Below, in pieces: positions 42,117 through 57,100 of a stretch of DNA of 64,000 nucleotides; positions within the stretch are counted from its first letter, which is position 1, and the number at the start of each line of letters is the position of its first letter. Origin of the DNA: Opisthocomus hoazin (lineage: Eukaryota; Chordata; Aves; Opisthocomiformes; Opisthocomidae); contig NC_134415.1 in assembly GCF_030867145.1 (NCBI RefSeq), forward strand, positions 8,720,417 through 8,784,416, read 5' to 3'. The translations under genes and the position numbers were made by a program. The notes under the pieces are model-generated. The model was not told the DNA's origin, made no database searches, and saw nothing but the letters and a program-made list of their open reading frames with translations.

Positions 42117-45100
42117 CTGTAAAAGAAAAACCCCTTCAGTGTTAGTAAGTCAACTGTGAAAGAGAAGTGCAAATCATCATCTTCCGGGGGGGCTTTTTGT
42201 TTGGGTTTTTTTGAACACAATTCTGTTCCAAAGATGAACTAAGATAATACTTTCCCACAAAAGATCTACTATCTGACTCTCCATTATTTTGACACAATAT
42301 ATTACAGGGATTAAAGTTTAGATATATTTTACATTTTCCCCACTTGATTAAACGTCTAAAGAATCTCCAACTAGAGGTAAGAAACACTAATTATATTCTT
42401 TTAAATGGGACCAGATTGTTCTATTCAAGATCTGAAGAACTAGCACGATGAACAAACTAAGCAAGTTTACACGTCTTTTAAAGCTGTTCAAATGTTTTAT
42501 TTCATCACTTAAATGGGGTAAATATTTGCTGTTTTCAAAAAATTAATCAAAATGTAAGTTTTAACAAAGATAATCACATCACACAAAAATAGAAAAGCTT
42601 AAGGGCTGAAGACTGTTTGAGACTTAAATCCAGCTTTCCCAAGATGGAATTTATAAGATTTGGGATCAATAGATGAATTGGATCCCAATACACAAATGAC
42701 GACCGAGGCTAATGACCAGCACTCCACATACTCAGGTTGATGGCATTAAGTTTATCAATATCACTAATAATAATTCAGCCCTTAAAAGCTACAGCTACAT
42801 GTACAATACCATCTTTCCACAGACCCTGAGTGGTGACACTGAAGTTTTACTGGTTTTCTACTACACAGCTGATGAAAACTTACCTTCCAAAGGCATTTAC
42901 AAGAGCAACTATTTCTTGACGTGTGAGCTGAAAACCTTTTGATGGGCTATTCTCAGGAAGGCTCTGTATTTCTTTCTCAGAAAATAAGATCTTCAGAGCA
43001 GTTCCTAAGCCTTGAGTCTACAAGAAAATGTCTTAACATCAATAAGATCCCTCCTTCAAACTCGCAGAAAACAGTAAGAGTTAAAATATTACTATTCCAG
43101 GCAAACTGCAGTACCAGTCCTTGTATCTTGACATTCCCTCAACTCAAACGACTGCACACAAGCCAGGACCCGAGTGCAAATGCATGCCGTCAGTGGTGTA
43201 CCAGGTTCAGTCGCTACATAAGAACACCTGTTTCCTCAGGTATACTTGCTCTTCACCCTCATGTTTTTAATCTCTTCCTTTCCCATCTCTTTTCTTCTCA
43301 GCCACACCAGATGCACATGAAAACACGTCCATTCCCACACTCCCAGCTTCCTCTCCCCCCGACAGCAGAGATGCCTCACTGCTGCAGAGCTGCTGGATCA
43401 GATCTCCCCTTTTCTTCTCCCCTCCCCTTTCCAAGTCAAACTAGGTTTTTATTCTGAGCTATCACAGCACTCCTGCTCTTCCACCTCCAGTCCCAGTGGC
43501 AGACATTGCAGTTTAAGTTTCAACCCCTATTTGCTATACAGAAATGGAACAGCAGAAGCTATTCTCATTTCCCCTTTTACTGGGCTACAGAAACAACCAC
43601 TGGCTTTTGACACAAAAGTGGTTGAGGCTGGCTGCAAGAGAATTTTCTAGGTCAGGAAGTCTGCCCCTATTTCATCTTGCGCAAGAAGGAAAAATTATAA
43701 TACATCAGAAGCATTAACTAGGACAGGGTAGGCAGAACTCTGGAAATTCAGCAGAGACCACCAAATTTTAGGTATTACGAATCTCTTTGAAAACTGAGCT
43801 CTGATAAGCTTAGTGCTATAGAGCAGTATAGCACCCCGCTAGGCACCCCAGAGTAACAACTGTTCTCAGTCTGGACTTAACTTTAGCCTTCAGGGTTAAA
43901 ATCTTGTTCTCAATAAAATAAAAGTAAGATGTCTCCAGAAACTGACATTCTGTTTTGCAACTCTCAGCTTAACTATAAAATACCGCAAGATGCACAGTAA
44001 TCTTAAGATCACATTTCCAGGCGGTAAGATAGAAATCACATCTCTACTTCCCCTTTTTTACAGAAATAAAAAAGTTCCCAATCCTTCAGGTTCCAGTGAA
44101 GTTTCTAACTGTAAAGAAAACATGCTATTCATTTGCTGCCTTCTGCATAAATGGTAAAAATCTGACTGACTCCTTTTTCTTATGCCTCAATTTGTGGAGT
44201 TAAATCTCATGCTGAATTTCCTAACAATTAAGCAAGTGCTGTATTTCCAGGAAGGCTTCTGACAGGTGATTCTACAAAGCTCATCTGATCACTGACTACA
44301 GAGAAGACACTGACTGCCAGTAAGACTTTGCCATGAAGCATCTGTTATAAGTAAAATTTTCTTGGCAAATACAAACTATACCTCTGTCACCATTTAGAGC
44401 AGGGCAGCGAAGAACCTCTCAGTAAACTAAGCAGCTGTTGACTAAGCAAAATAAATGTTTTTTAACAAAATTTTAGAAAAAGTTTAATAGTGAACTGAAA
44501 AGATGTCTATTTTTAATATGCAGGTAAGGACATCAAAGACCAACCACGTGTAGAAAGTCTAAATGCTAAGGTAACAGGCACCCTCCCCAGACCGAGACAG
44601 ATGCTTCTCGCCTAACCCCCCCTGCAACGCGCACACACATAAAATAAACGATACCTGCAGCTTGCCCCACAGCCTGCATTTATCACACCCAACACAATCC
44701 ATTATGCGGGATATGTTCTTGAAATGCAATCGGAATTCTTCCTATCAGTTAAAAACAGCATAAAAAAGGTTAACAAAGTACCTCTTAGCTTTACAAAAAA
44801 AAAAAAAAAGGTAAACTAACTTAGTACCACTAGAATATCAATTCTCTATTACTAAAACTGAACAAAGCCGCTACCATATGTGGTCAGGCCATAAGAAACC
44901 CCCCTATAAACCCAGAATCTTGTTCCAAACCATTGCTAATAGTTAATGCCTTGAAAGAACGAAAATGCAGGACATGCAGGGCGACGCTTGTATTCTGTAC
45001 ACCAAGTTTCCAACAACTTGCTCAAAATTTTCTGAGCTGTAAGTACTCTGTCTGTGTCCTTGCCCAATTTTTCTTCCATTATCCAAATCCCTTTAGAACC

Positions 45101-48100
45101 AACATACATTTCTGACAAACAGGCAGACAAGTTACAATTCACAAATGTTATTTTCTGTCCAAAGCTACGAGTGGATGTTGCTTTGCAGCTTCAGTCAGAG
45201 TGGAAGCAAGCACAGCACAGAACTTCAGATGATCCCGATGAAATACTTAAGGTCAGAAAAACACTACCTGGGCTGATAAACTACTGGCACCTTTCTAATA
45301 CTGATAAAATTCCAAACTACTACTGAAATATGTATTAAAAGTGTTATTAAGTATCAAACCAGACCTTTACTACTAAGCCACAATTCAGCTGTGGAAGTGT
45401 AGTGCGTACCAATCTGAACAGCAGCCTGTTCATTTACTATACACACCTCGTGTTCATTTACTATAAAGTAGATTAAGAGGCCTCAGATATAACCACGTAA
45501 CTTTTCATCCCTTCCTTTCCTACTCTCAGCAGTACGTTTCTGGTAGGTAGAGAGGTTTTCTAAAGTAACACAGCTTAACTCGAAAACGGGTATTTTGGAT
45601 GTCATTCAGAAAACTAGCTTTACCTTTAGTGACTTGGCTCCTTTTTTATCTCCAGCAAACATGGACTTTTCATCAAAGTGCATATGGAAGGACCTAATAA
45701 AGACAAAACGCAAAAAAACCAAATGCTGGCATGAACTACAGTGTCCTATCAAGCCTGGCAAGCAGCTGATGCCATCGCTGTAAAACACTTTTCAGAGTTC
45801 CTAGTCTTCGCAGAATAAAAAAATCTACTGAATGGTATCAGTTTTACTACTCAATCACTGCAACTTGAAACCTGTTCTTTACAGTTTTGTTGAGAATTTT
45901 CTTCATTTCCACTGATGAAGATTTCTCTCTAATACACACTGACCTTGCCCTAATGCTTGCCTTTCCGTTGATCGTTGTCTGACCACATCTCAAATACCTA
46001 GCAAGATTATGACTAGGGACAGCACTGAAGCCACACAGCACATTACCAATCACAAAAATCAGTGAGAATGTGAGCAAAAGAACTGGACTAAAGAGCCTTA
46101 CAGAGCAAACAGAGGAAGCAGGGATGGCTAAAACCCCAGCGGGTACGTCACTCAGCGCGTTGTGTGGTTGTGGTTTTGGTTTTGTTTTGGTTGGTTTGTT
46201 TGGGGTTTTTTTGTTTTTAACGATTGGTATATTCAGACCTCAAAAATACCCTCTCTTCCTGTCAGATGTACAAATTCCTCTTGTTCTGTCTCATCATTCC
46301 ACTTTCCTTCTTGTCTTATGCTATCAAGAAGTCATCTATTCTCACTTGAGAATATAACTGAGAATTTAAAACTATTCATGAAAAAACCAAAAATCTTATG
46401 CCTTACTTTGTATCCCTGAAGATATCTAGTAAGAGAGCTTTAGATTCAGCATCCTCATGGCCATTTCCAGTGTAAAGGTCAACAACTGCACGCTCAAAGT
46501 ACGGTGCAACCTTTGACAAAGCACGCAGCTCTATCAAATATAAGAAATACAAATTTTTGAGCCTCCTTGGTCCTTCTCCTTTTGTTTCAGCGGGGTCAAA
46601 GCGGCGAGTGAACTCTTTCACATTTGCTCCCCAGCGAGGCTTCCCCCAGGTTTCTACACAGAGGAAGAAAAGGGGCAGGGAAGTAAAACATACATATTTA
46701 GAAAAAGAAAGCAACTAAGTATACAGCAAAAATTTTGACAAAAAAAACGAATACATGTTACAGATATTGTAGAATTCCATTTGGCAATTTTACCTAGACT
46801 TATATTACCTTCAAGAAGATAATTTGCACACAGATGCAAGTTGATGCTAGCATGAAGTCCAGAAATGAGTTTATAAAACACTCTTTTCTCAAGGCAAAGA
46901 CCTGTCCAGGAAAAAAGACAAACAGACCCCAAACTAAACACTGGAAACCATGTATGAAAACTAATATACCTTGACATTTCAGTGATGCAAGTCTGCATAG
47001 TTTAACTTTCAAGAGTTACAATTACAGTACTTTGACATTGTTAATAAGCCCTTATAACCATCATAGGAAAAGTTTACCTCTTATTTTTTATATAAAGAAG
47101 TACAAGTTTGACATTTCTTACTCAGTATTTTAGTGTTCTAATAAATACAGTCAGATTAAGTATCTGGTCAATTAGTACAGATAAATTGCCACACAAAAAT
47201 AAGATGCTTACATTGTTTGAGCAATAAATTTTAAACAGTCTTGAATTTCTGGAAACCAGAACTGTACTGTGATCCACCCTAATTCGAATCAAAGCTACCA
47301 CTGAACTAGTGAATAAGTAGTGACCTTACAGAAAAACATCAAAAACCCCAGAAAACCTTATGGCATTGGAAAACAACACAAATATTTCTCAATATTTCTT
47401 CCAAGCTCTGCTATAAATTCACTGAAGAAATGCAATGGCATTGGGTGGCCAAAATATAATTTAAATGCAGAAATCAGTTATGATACCACTTCGACCCAGA
47501 GACAGAGACTACACTCAGAATTTAGGAGTTTGTTTCTTTCTCAAAGGTGTGTTTGGGTGACTTCCCTGCCACTCCAGTCCCCACAAACTGAAGCAGGAAG
47601 AGCTGATGGCGAAGCCTGTCTGTGAGGCTGAGACACGGCGTCGTTTACAGACATCACATTTTAAAAAGCATGTAAATTTGTATGCTTTCCTGCAATAGCA
47701 CCAGTCAGAGATTTCCAACTGGACAAGGAAAGGCTTATGAAAAGCAGAATGAACTAAGTTTAAAATTAAGTACATTTAACCCATTTACTTTTCTGCACAC
47801 CCTCAAAATGTGATTTTGATTGCTACCACTGTAATAATGATTTCCATTTAAATATGAATAAAAAGCAAATTGCTTTGCCTTCTGAACAAACACAGATTAT
47901 ACTTCTGTTAGTCTATATATTGGGAACAGAACCATCAAAAACTTTAATGTTTTAAAGTTGTTTTCAAATAAGAATGCTTAGCAGTTTTACTACTAAGAAT
48001 GTCCCTGCTTAAATGCCTAAAATGAGCAGAAAAGTCAAAGTGTTTCTTCTAGTGAATTTAACATTATATTAACCCATCCAAGAGCCTTTACCTTCTAGCC

Positions 48101-51100
48101 ATGTGTAGAAAGATTCTCCTGTAAACACAAAGTATATAGTTAAATGAAGAGTATGCATTTTCAACATAATGGTATCTTTATATTACTACGCATACTAACA
48201 CTAGCTGCCACCTGGACATAAAGCTAAATTATTTAGCTATTAAAGTGAGAATAGGCACTGAAGTGGCTGAGCTCTGAGGTTAGTTTAGATCTGCTGGGGT
48301 CAGAACAGGAGACATACGAGAACGAGCATGACTACGTTACTGGTCAGGGCGCTCAGAGGTGCATGCAGCGCAAGCCTGATTATGTGCACTGGTGGTGAAA
48401 GACGTGATGGCAGAGTGTAATTATACCCCGTAGCCTTCACCTTGACCGCTATTGTCTGCAGGTTTCCTGTAGCCTTAGACTTTTGCCTGAGAGCTTTCGA
48501 CTGAAAAAAATCTTCAAGTCTGTCTCAGTGCAGACAGACCAAATGCTTTTTCTCCCCACTCTCTCCTCACCTTCCCAAAATCAAGGACACATTCTGTTAC
48601 AAGGATAAGAACCAACAACAGAACTGTGTTTTGCTCTTATACACTCCATCCTCCAACTCAAAATGAAAGAATTATCCCAATAAAAACATTTTCTGATCAA
48701 TCATCTGCAGAAAAACATAACTTTCCAGCCCTCTAAAGCAATGGCAATAAAGTGAATAAATCAGATGTCCAAAACTCTTTATACTTCATTTCTGCAAGTC
48801 AAGCAAAGTAAGATGACTTACCATCATCTCCTCCTTGGGGGGGCAGGGAGGGGAAAAAAAAAAATCCTTAAGTATTAAAAAGATAATTTCCACAGCAAAG
48901 TAGTAATGAAACACAGGCTTTACTACAAACACTGAAAAAGTGCAAGAAATCTTATTTAATCTACAAAAAAATAGGCTACTTTCCATCCTCTTCCTCCTCC
49001 TCAAGACCACCTGAGACTAAACACATTATAATAATGAAAGTCGCTAAGAATTTGAAAATTTAGTAGCAGCTGATTTACATATTCTTGAGAGCTATGTTTT
49101 CACTTCAGAAAGATGGTTGGGAAGTCGTTCTTCAGTTCACACTGTTCAACAATCTGACCGGTGTTCCATTCTGAAATGCTGATCTCTGAGTTAAACTGCT
49201 CTTATAGTTCTTTTTATTTATGTATGCCAGCAATATATTATCTCAATATTTATAATTACTTACGGCTATCTTGATTTTCTAATGTGTGGTGTTTTCAAAT
49301 TCAATCTATTGGCTAATAGCTAGTTTTTAAGGGAAATGAGACACACTGATGGTGAAAGCTAATTTATTTGGAACACCAAGCTATAGTTTTCAATTTAATT
49401 TTGAAAACTTAAAACCCAAGTCATTGGCATACCTTTTTTTTTTTTTTACATTCTTGCAGATAACTGAACCTTCCGAAGTATCCACTCTTTCCTCAAATAA
49501 TGCAATAATTTGTACATTTCTAATACACTAAACATTATGGTGGAAAATGTACAGCTACATTACACTAGGATGACTATGAGCTTAAGTGATTAAATTAAAT
49601 GCTCTAGAAAAACAAAAAACAAACCCAAGGGAAGAATACAGGAGTGCTGAAACTTTTGTTGAACTCCTTCCCATCCACACTGGAAAATTACAGTGACACT
49701 TACTACACAGTTTGAGACTTACTTTAGTTTTCACATTAGTTTCCCTGACATTAATAAGCCTATTCATATGCATAAGATTAAGCATGTATGTAATCAAGTA
49801 TCACAAACCTTAGCCTGAATATTGAAAACGGACAGCTACCTCTACAGAGGAAATTAAAACAGCAGAAAGCAAACCTACAGACTGAAGATTACCATTTGTA
49901 TCACTTGTACTGCAATAGTCACTATGTTAAAAGAACTGCACTGGAAAATAAAACAGGCAAGACCCACCCCTACTAGGCGCCAGTGGATTTAAAGGACGAT
50001 AGACAGATCGAGGCCTAGAAAATAAGTTAAAAAACACAAAAATCAGTTTTAAGCTAAATTGAAGTGCAGGTGTAAGAAATAGGCTTCCTCTCCCTCCCAA
50101 TTACTTGAAGCAGTTTTCTTCATAGATGCTGTTCCACACTCTCCAAGCAGAAGGCCCCTTGTATCCAGTGTAACGTTCTGGATTCAGCAGCAAATCCACA
50201 TACTGTGCATCTGGAGATCTCTCATCTAAACAGGAAACCTTTTGTTACATATTCTAACTGATCATTTAAAAAAGATTTAATTTTTAAAAACAGTCACACA
50301 GAATTAAATACAAATAAGAAGTCTCATATAATACCATTCTGTCTCCCAGCTGGATTATAAATGCCTTGTACATAAAAATACAGCAATACACACACTACAT
50401 AAAGCTCAAAAGTACAGAATTTATTCCAAAGTCTCTTGTGTGGCCATCATTTCTACAATGTCTGAACACCTATGCGGCTTCTTCAACTCCACCATAAACA
50501 CTTGCCATGCAATGTGTTCTCTCACCCTGAGCTAAGATACAAACAGTGTTTTCTTTTAAATGGGCTTCAGATTCAGGGTTTATTTGTCCGGCAGTGTTTG
50601 GCTGGGGGTGTTGCCTTTGTTTGAAATGGGTATACTGCTACAGGGGCTTCTTAATAAAGACCTGGTCAAAGAAGAGCATCTTGTAGTTGGCACATCTTGT
50701 GTATTTAGTAGCTAAATCCCCTTTTTCCCCAGATTCCCTTGTATACTAGCAGGAAGTCTGGATCGCATTGCTTCATCGAACAAACTTTCAGCATATTGCA
50801 GAACACTCTGTTGGTTATGGCAAGAAACATGTTATTTAAGCAGCACCTCAACAAGTTCTACCCTCATCTCTAAAGTTCACTATAAATTCAGGTAACATAT
50901 TCAAAGACAACTGTGGAACATTACTCTCTCTGCTTAAAAACTCTGTATGAATAGAAACTTATGTTTTGAGCCACAACCAGTAAAAAACAGGAAGAACTCC
51001 CTCCTCTGAAATTCTACGTCAAGAGCAACTCATGCTTAAAAGTCCCCACATACAATACAAGTCAGTAGTCCAGAGATTTATTCACAGGAATAGGCCAAGC

Positions 51101-54100
51101 AGTGCCACTGACTGTTTCCTCAGATGTTGAAAGAAGCCACAGAAACAAAGTGAAAACTGCTCTAAAAAGAACAGATGATTCTGCATGAGCAGTTAAGCAT
51201 CGCTTCAGCAGCAGCAGCAAAAACAAAGAAAAGAGACAGACACAAGACACACAACAACACAGTGAGTGCCAGATGAGACAAAGTCAAATTACAGCTTTGT
51301 TTATTTCTTTGACAGCATGGCTAACCTAAGCAGTTCCTACGCTTCCTGGTCACTTCAGGTCTCCACTTTTTCTTCTCGTTATCCACACACAACTGAGTCT
51401 GTGGGGCAGTGCAACAGAAAGATGGAAAGCTGACCTGGGTTATGAAGTTTTTTTCAGCTAGATCAATTCCCTTATCCAGTTTATTGTTAAGCCCAACAAA
51501 AAGCTAGTCAAAAGTAAAGCTGGTATGCTTTTGTGCTACAGTTGTGTGAATTAAGAGCTCTCTCACTACCAGGAAGAGAGGAGAGGAAGAGAACAAGAGT
51601 TTCTGCCTCCTCCCAGTCACTCCCAGTAGTTCTCTCTCACCTCTCCTGCTCCAGCTCAAACTCACCTGATAAGCCAGTTCATCACAACATATTTGGGAGA
51701 CAGCAGGGAGATGTCAACTTAATTTCCTGCTATTCGAGTAAGCTGAAGCAGCTCACCATGCAGAAAGATGCACTCCAGAGCCAGTGCAAAAGAAGCACTG
51801 GAAGAACGCAGCTGGGGGCAGTACATCTTCCTTCAGCAGGGCACGATGCAAGGAGGGATGGAGGCAGAATCAGCAACTACTTAAGTTAGTATTACTTCTA
51901 AAAGAAATGCTCCTGCACTACACCTTTCCCAGCTGAGTCCTCTTAAAACTGTAAGTAGGCAGCTTGAAGATAGTAGAGACAACAGCAGCTTATTGCATAT
52001 AACAGTTCAGATCTACAGTTATACTCAATGACTATTTATTACAGAAACAGCTTACATACAAAATTTTCACAGGTAAGACGCAGAAGTGCTGAAAGAGAAC
52101 CAAGGCTGGTAAGTCCACTACAGCTGCTACTTTCTCAGGTGACACCAAACATTAGCCTAAAGGTAGATTAAAACATCTTGCATTACGCCCCAAGTCTTCC
52201 TAGCATCGAAAGCTTTCTAAAGTATTTATTAAAAAGGCCTTTAGCAGTCATTCCCGAACTTGGCAATCCTCATGTTTATCTGAAAAACACTCCTTTGAGC
52301 TTTGAATGTTACGAGCAAATAAACACACTCACACATGTGGAGCAGAGGGAAGACACAATCTAGTATCCCAATGTTTTGCCAATAAGAAAGTTCTTACAAA
52401 TAAGGGTGAACTTAGTGCAGAGATCATTTGGAAACACAGCAAGGCTGGAAGAGGAACAAACTCAGTCCAAGCATAGACAGCAGAATAGCAACAAAATCAT
52501 ACAGTAGTAAGAAACTGAATCAGCTGCAAGTAATTTGTCTTATATTTGAGCTAGATGCAACTCTTCTGCGAGAAGAAGCTTTTTAAAAAATATATGCTAA
52601 CCTTCTCCCATTTATCTTTTTTTTTTACTTCCATAAAAGTCTCCTGTTCACTATACCAACAGGAGGTAACCGTGAATGTGCACTGTATAGACTACCAAAC
52701 GCTCCTTGTAAAAAATTGCATTCTTTGTTTGTAAAATGGTATGAACTGTCACATCCCCATTCAGCACAAAACTAAAACGTTTTTAGAATGGTTATTTGCA
52801 GAGAAACTACAATCTTTTGTGTTTTTTAAGAGACAGAAAATAAAACAAACACTCTGAAAAAGCTTAAACATTTTACCATCAAGTTCACAAAAATGATCCT
52901 GTGAATCATCGTATCTTGCCCAGTCAATGAAAGCCTCCTTACTTTGGTTACTGAGGGGAAAAAAATACATTTGATTTTAAACTTTTAAATAAACAACATC
53001 AATAAGAGCTACCGAAAGAAACACAATCCACATACAGTAGTTAACTTGGAACTGAATTCTGAATTACTGTATCTGAAACTTGAGAATATATGGAGTTACC
53101 GCTTCTCAGCTGCACAGAGATTCCAGCAGGCATCAACTGCAATATTTTAAAAAGTCATCTTAATGTTAGACAGTAAGAAAGATTTTGCCATTGTTATTTG
53201 AACAAAATGTGCAGCAGCACTGACCTCTCTCTTCCTTCAGTAAGAGTTTGGTAAAATACTTTTACAGCATACATTTTCAACACTTTTCACAGTACTACTT
53301 TAGCAGCTGTCACTTGAGGGGGGGGCGGAGGGATCATCATATTTTCGTAACCTTTCAATGATATCTACAATAATTAGCCTTGCTTTTTAGTGGGAGACTA
53401 GATGTTTAAACACCCCTTCCAAGCTAAATTACTCTGTGATTTGTCTTAAGCCTTTTAAATAATAATGGTATTCAACTCACCCTAGCATTTTCAAAGGTGT
53501 ACTGTACCAGAGAGACAAGTTCTTCAACGTTCGCATGTTATGAAACACAAAGAATGCTTTCTTCTACGCATATGTGTGGCACAGAACCCCTGATGCCACA
53601 CTACTGACAGCAAAACGTAAGCAAAGTTAAGACTGGAAACTCTGCCTCAGGGTGCAGTGGAGCACCCCGAAATAATGAAACCAACCTGTTGCGTTTGATC
53701 AAATCAGTACTAGCTCAACTCTACAGAGGCAATTCTACAACAGGATACATTTCTAACATCCTGCCAAATCACAACAGGAGACTTCACACTTGGCATTAGG
53801 CGAGGAACTTCTCCAGTAACTACAAGCAGGCAAGATTTGATAATCACAAGAAACACAGCTGATAAAGGAAAATAACCCAAAACCATGAGGATGGTGCACT
53901 GCTAGGTAGAGAACAAGGAGGTTTGCCTACAAAGCACAAATTCCAGCACTTGCAGGGTCCATTACCTGCTCTCCCCGAACTTTAATCTCCCACGCTACTC
54001 TCACAAAAGGCATTCTCTTTAGCTCTCCGTATGTGTACTCAATTTTATATTTCTTTTGCCCTACAGTAGTGGAAAAGAGTTAATAGTTCCTTATTTCCCC

Positions 54101-57100
54101 TAAAAAAACTCGGATAAGGGCTCTACCCAGTTTGGTTTAACACACTACACACCAGGCAGCAGCAGTCACTTTTTCATGGCAGTCCCATTTTGTCAGACGA
54201 CAGGAAAGAGTTTCAACATCTCTATCAGGTAGGACTGCTCAAATCTGTGACCACACCTCTCCATCAACACTGAAAAATTGATTTTTCTATTTCTGCTTTT
54301 TAAAGGTGGGGAGTCTAGTAGAATGCAAGTTTTTTCTAAGTACTGTTCCACACACTTTCCTAGTCAGGGGCAACACCATCCTGCAGAATTCCTCCCACCG
54401 AACCTTGACTGTGCCGTGCAATAAGCAAGATCAGGGAATTGATCCAAGCTAAAAATAACTTTACTGACCACAAAAGGAACTCACAAGCTCCCTGATCTGG
54501 TTCACTGAACGATCACAAACAGGCACATCAGTGTAACAGAGGGACAGAGAAGGACAGAATTCCTTAATCCAGCACAGTCATCAAGAACAAAGAGTGATAC
54601 TAGTAAAAAGTAGGAAAAAGGTGGGTTTATTTGCAAGTTTCCTCCGACTCTTGATGCTACGAGATACATCTTTCAAATAATATCAAAGTGTAGGGTTTTT
54701 TTTTAAAGTTACTTCTCACTTAACACCCTTACCTTCAGATGTTCTTGCATCATTTCACATTTAGTTTCTAATGGGCTATGGAAAGAATGAAGAACAAAAA
54801 ACAGCACATTCCAAAAACAAGACTGACAAAATGAAATGCTCCTTTGTTACTATTTTTGTACTATTGTTGTAAATCACAGCATACCTTAAGGTACTGTTAA
54901 CAGCTCCCAGTTTGTTAGCTTGCTCACAGTCTTCCAGTTCTTTGGAATTATTTGCTGCTTTTGAATACTGTAAGAAAGTTCATATTTAATATACAAGTGA
55001 GTTACCTAAATTCTCTGAGAATAGGTGCTGTGAAAGGCATTTCTACGTCTAGTAGTGAACTGGCTAGTATCAGGGAAACCCCTCAGATCCTAGAAACAGT
55101 AAGTAATTCCAGAATATTTCTTATTTCTATTTTTCTTCACTTAATCTCATCAAGCCAATTTCACCCTGTGGATTTGACCACCACAGAGACTTCAGCTATT
55201 CATTTAAATTAAATGGAGTTCTGAAGAGCTTCAGATACGTCGTTGCATTCTTGTAAAAGGACCTTGGAAGACAAGTAGCGTCATACCTATAAATATACCT
55301 TGTATTCTGCAAGCATAATCATACCCCAAGTTTCCTTGGTCATTTCAGTAGGAAAATGTATCAGTTTTGGCCATTTTCCCCTCATGTTTCATTTAATCAT
55401 ATTCATTGACATGCTTTAGATGTGCACATGTCTGGAAGATAGGCTTTTCAAGCTAAAGGCAAATTTTGATTATTTTAAAGCCAGAATTGAAGTATTTAAG
55501 CTGAACTCTGATTCTACAGCATTTTTAAAAAAAGTAATCCACTAAAATCGTCTCACTGTTAGAATATTTGTACGGAAAACATTTGACGAATTAAAGATTA
55601 AATTCCACTATTCTACAATCATATGGTTATGTCAGCAGGGAATTTAAGTCTGTCAGCTTAAAGCTCAAAAAATCCTTCTAACGGTTTTGAAACACAATAG
55701 ACAGTATCAGAGCTCCTGAAAGATAAAAAACCCCAAGTTCCTCTTTTATGGGGTTTTTGGGTTGGGGTTTTTTTTTTGTGTGTTTTCTTTTGCAGACTGA
55801 GCCTTAGGTTTACATAGATTTCTGCCTTATCACAGTCCTTAAATACAGAAAATGACTTAATGTTAAGTAACTGATAGCTTATATAAAGCTAAACTGCTGG
55901 CTTCCCTTCACTTCAGGGCACAAACATGTTGACATGAAGGATTACTAGCCAAAACCAGCTCAAAATAAAAATGTAAGTGAAAGGCTTTGATACACCCTTC
56001 AGAAATAGCAAACAACAATAATAATTTCATACATTTTAAAAGAAAGAGAATACTTCATTTCTGAGGACAGACTTGTGGTCAAGATGCCAAAGTACCACCA
56101 CAATACATACCACGACACTTCTCAAAAAAAGAAAGGATTTAATTAAAATTGTTCAGATGAGTAAGCGAGACAACTTGCTTTAAAAATGCATTTGCCAGAA
56201 CAAATACAAAGGAACACAACAGAACCTCAGCATATAAAAAAAAATTTCAATTTTTTCCCCCTAGTAATATACATAATATACTACGTATAAGGAAAACTAG
56301 ATCAGCATTCCTCTGATACAAAGCAGGCACAATATGAAGAATCTGAGACAAATTATAGCCAGATTTTACTCTCCCTCTAGTCTATTCTCTTAATTTTGAC
56401 AGCTAAGAAAAATCAAAACTATGTACCAGAAATAAAAAAACAACCTTTAATGCTTGAAGGATAAGCTGTTCTGTGGCACTACGTACCCAAATTAAAGCAA
56501 AACAAAAAGAATATTCTCTTAATTTTCCAAAAGACTGGACTGCTACTGCATCTGTGCATCTTAGCCTATGGCTTTATACAAGGTGACCTGTACTCGGAAA
56601 CGAATGCAGAATTTTGCATCAGGCATTCTGTGGCCATGTACTGCTGTCCCTGGTCATTCATCGACTCAGTCTGCACCAGATCTCAAGCTATGACAGACTC
56701 AGAACGACATGACAGTACCAGTTATGTCAGAAACACTACTATACGTAAAAGTAAAAATGCAAAGCCACATGCAGGAACTAATCAGTTATGTTAACAGTTT
56801 CACTACTATGTCAAGACTGAAGGTTTGTAATAAAGTCAGAGCAACTGTAATGGTAACATTTAAAAAAATAAATCAGAAAGAACTTAGAAAGCAAATGACC
56901 ACTTACTTTATTAGAGCTCCCAGCCTTAATTCCAACAGGTATTTTGCTCTAAAACCAAAAAATAAATCACGTTTTTTACACTGTTCATAGAAATGATTGA
57001 TTAAAATCTACAAATTAAATATAATTCCTACAGAGGTCAAAGCAGACTTGTTTTCAAATAACTAAACTTGCTCCTTTACCTTTCTCAACACGTTATATCC

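Larger units (their letters stand above)
42117..46406 (-). other. ERO1B introns 15 to 12 (with exons between)
   Basis: The introns are 42117-42883, 43018-44654, 44742-45623 and 45694-46406. They show no further exon or known transposon. A C/T-rich stretch lies at 43220-43450. T/G-rich low-complexity tracts lie at 42183-42212 and 46160-46220. Confidence 0.75.
46654..50104 (-). other. ERO1B introns 11 to 7 (with exons between)
   Basis: The introns are 46654-46808, 46902-48091, 48119-48821, 48834-49967 and 50015-50104. Intron 7 is only 90 nt. No known transposon was recognised. The acceptor tract before the microexon (48834-48870, read on the - strand) is a long T- then C-rich run. Confidence 0.75.

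Noticed and set aside
42939-43457. 172-codon + strand open frame over ERO1B exon 15
   Set aside because: It overlaps a confirmed minus-strand exon and a C/T-rich intron; antisense shadow.
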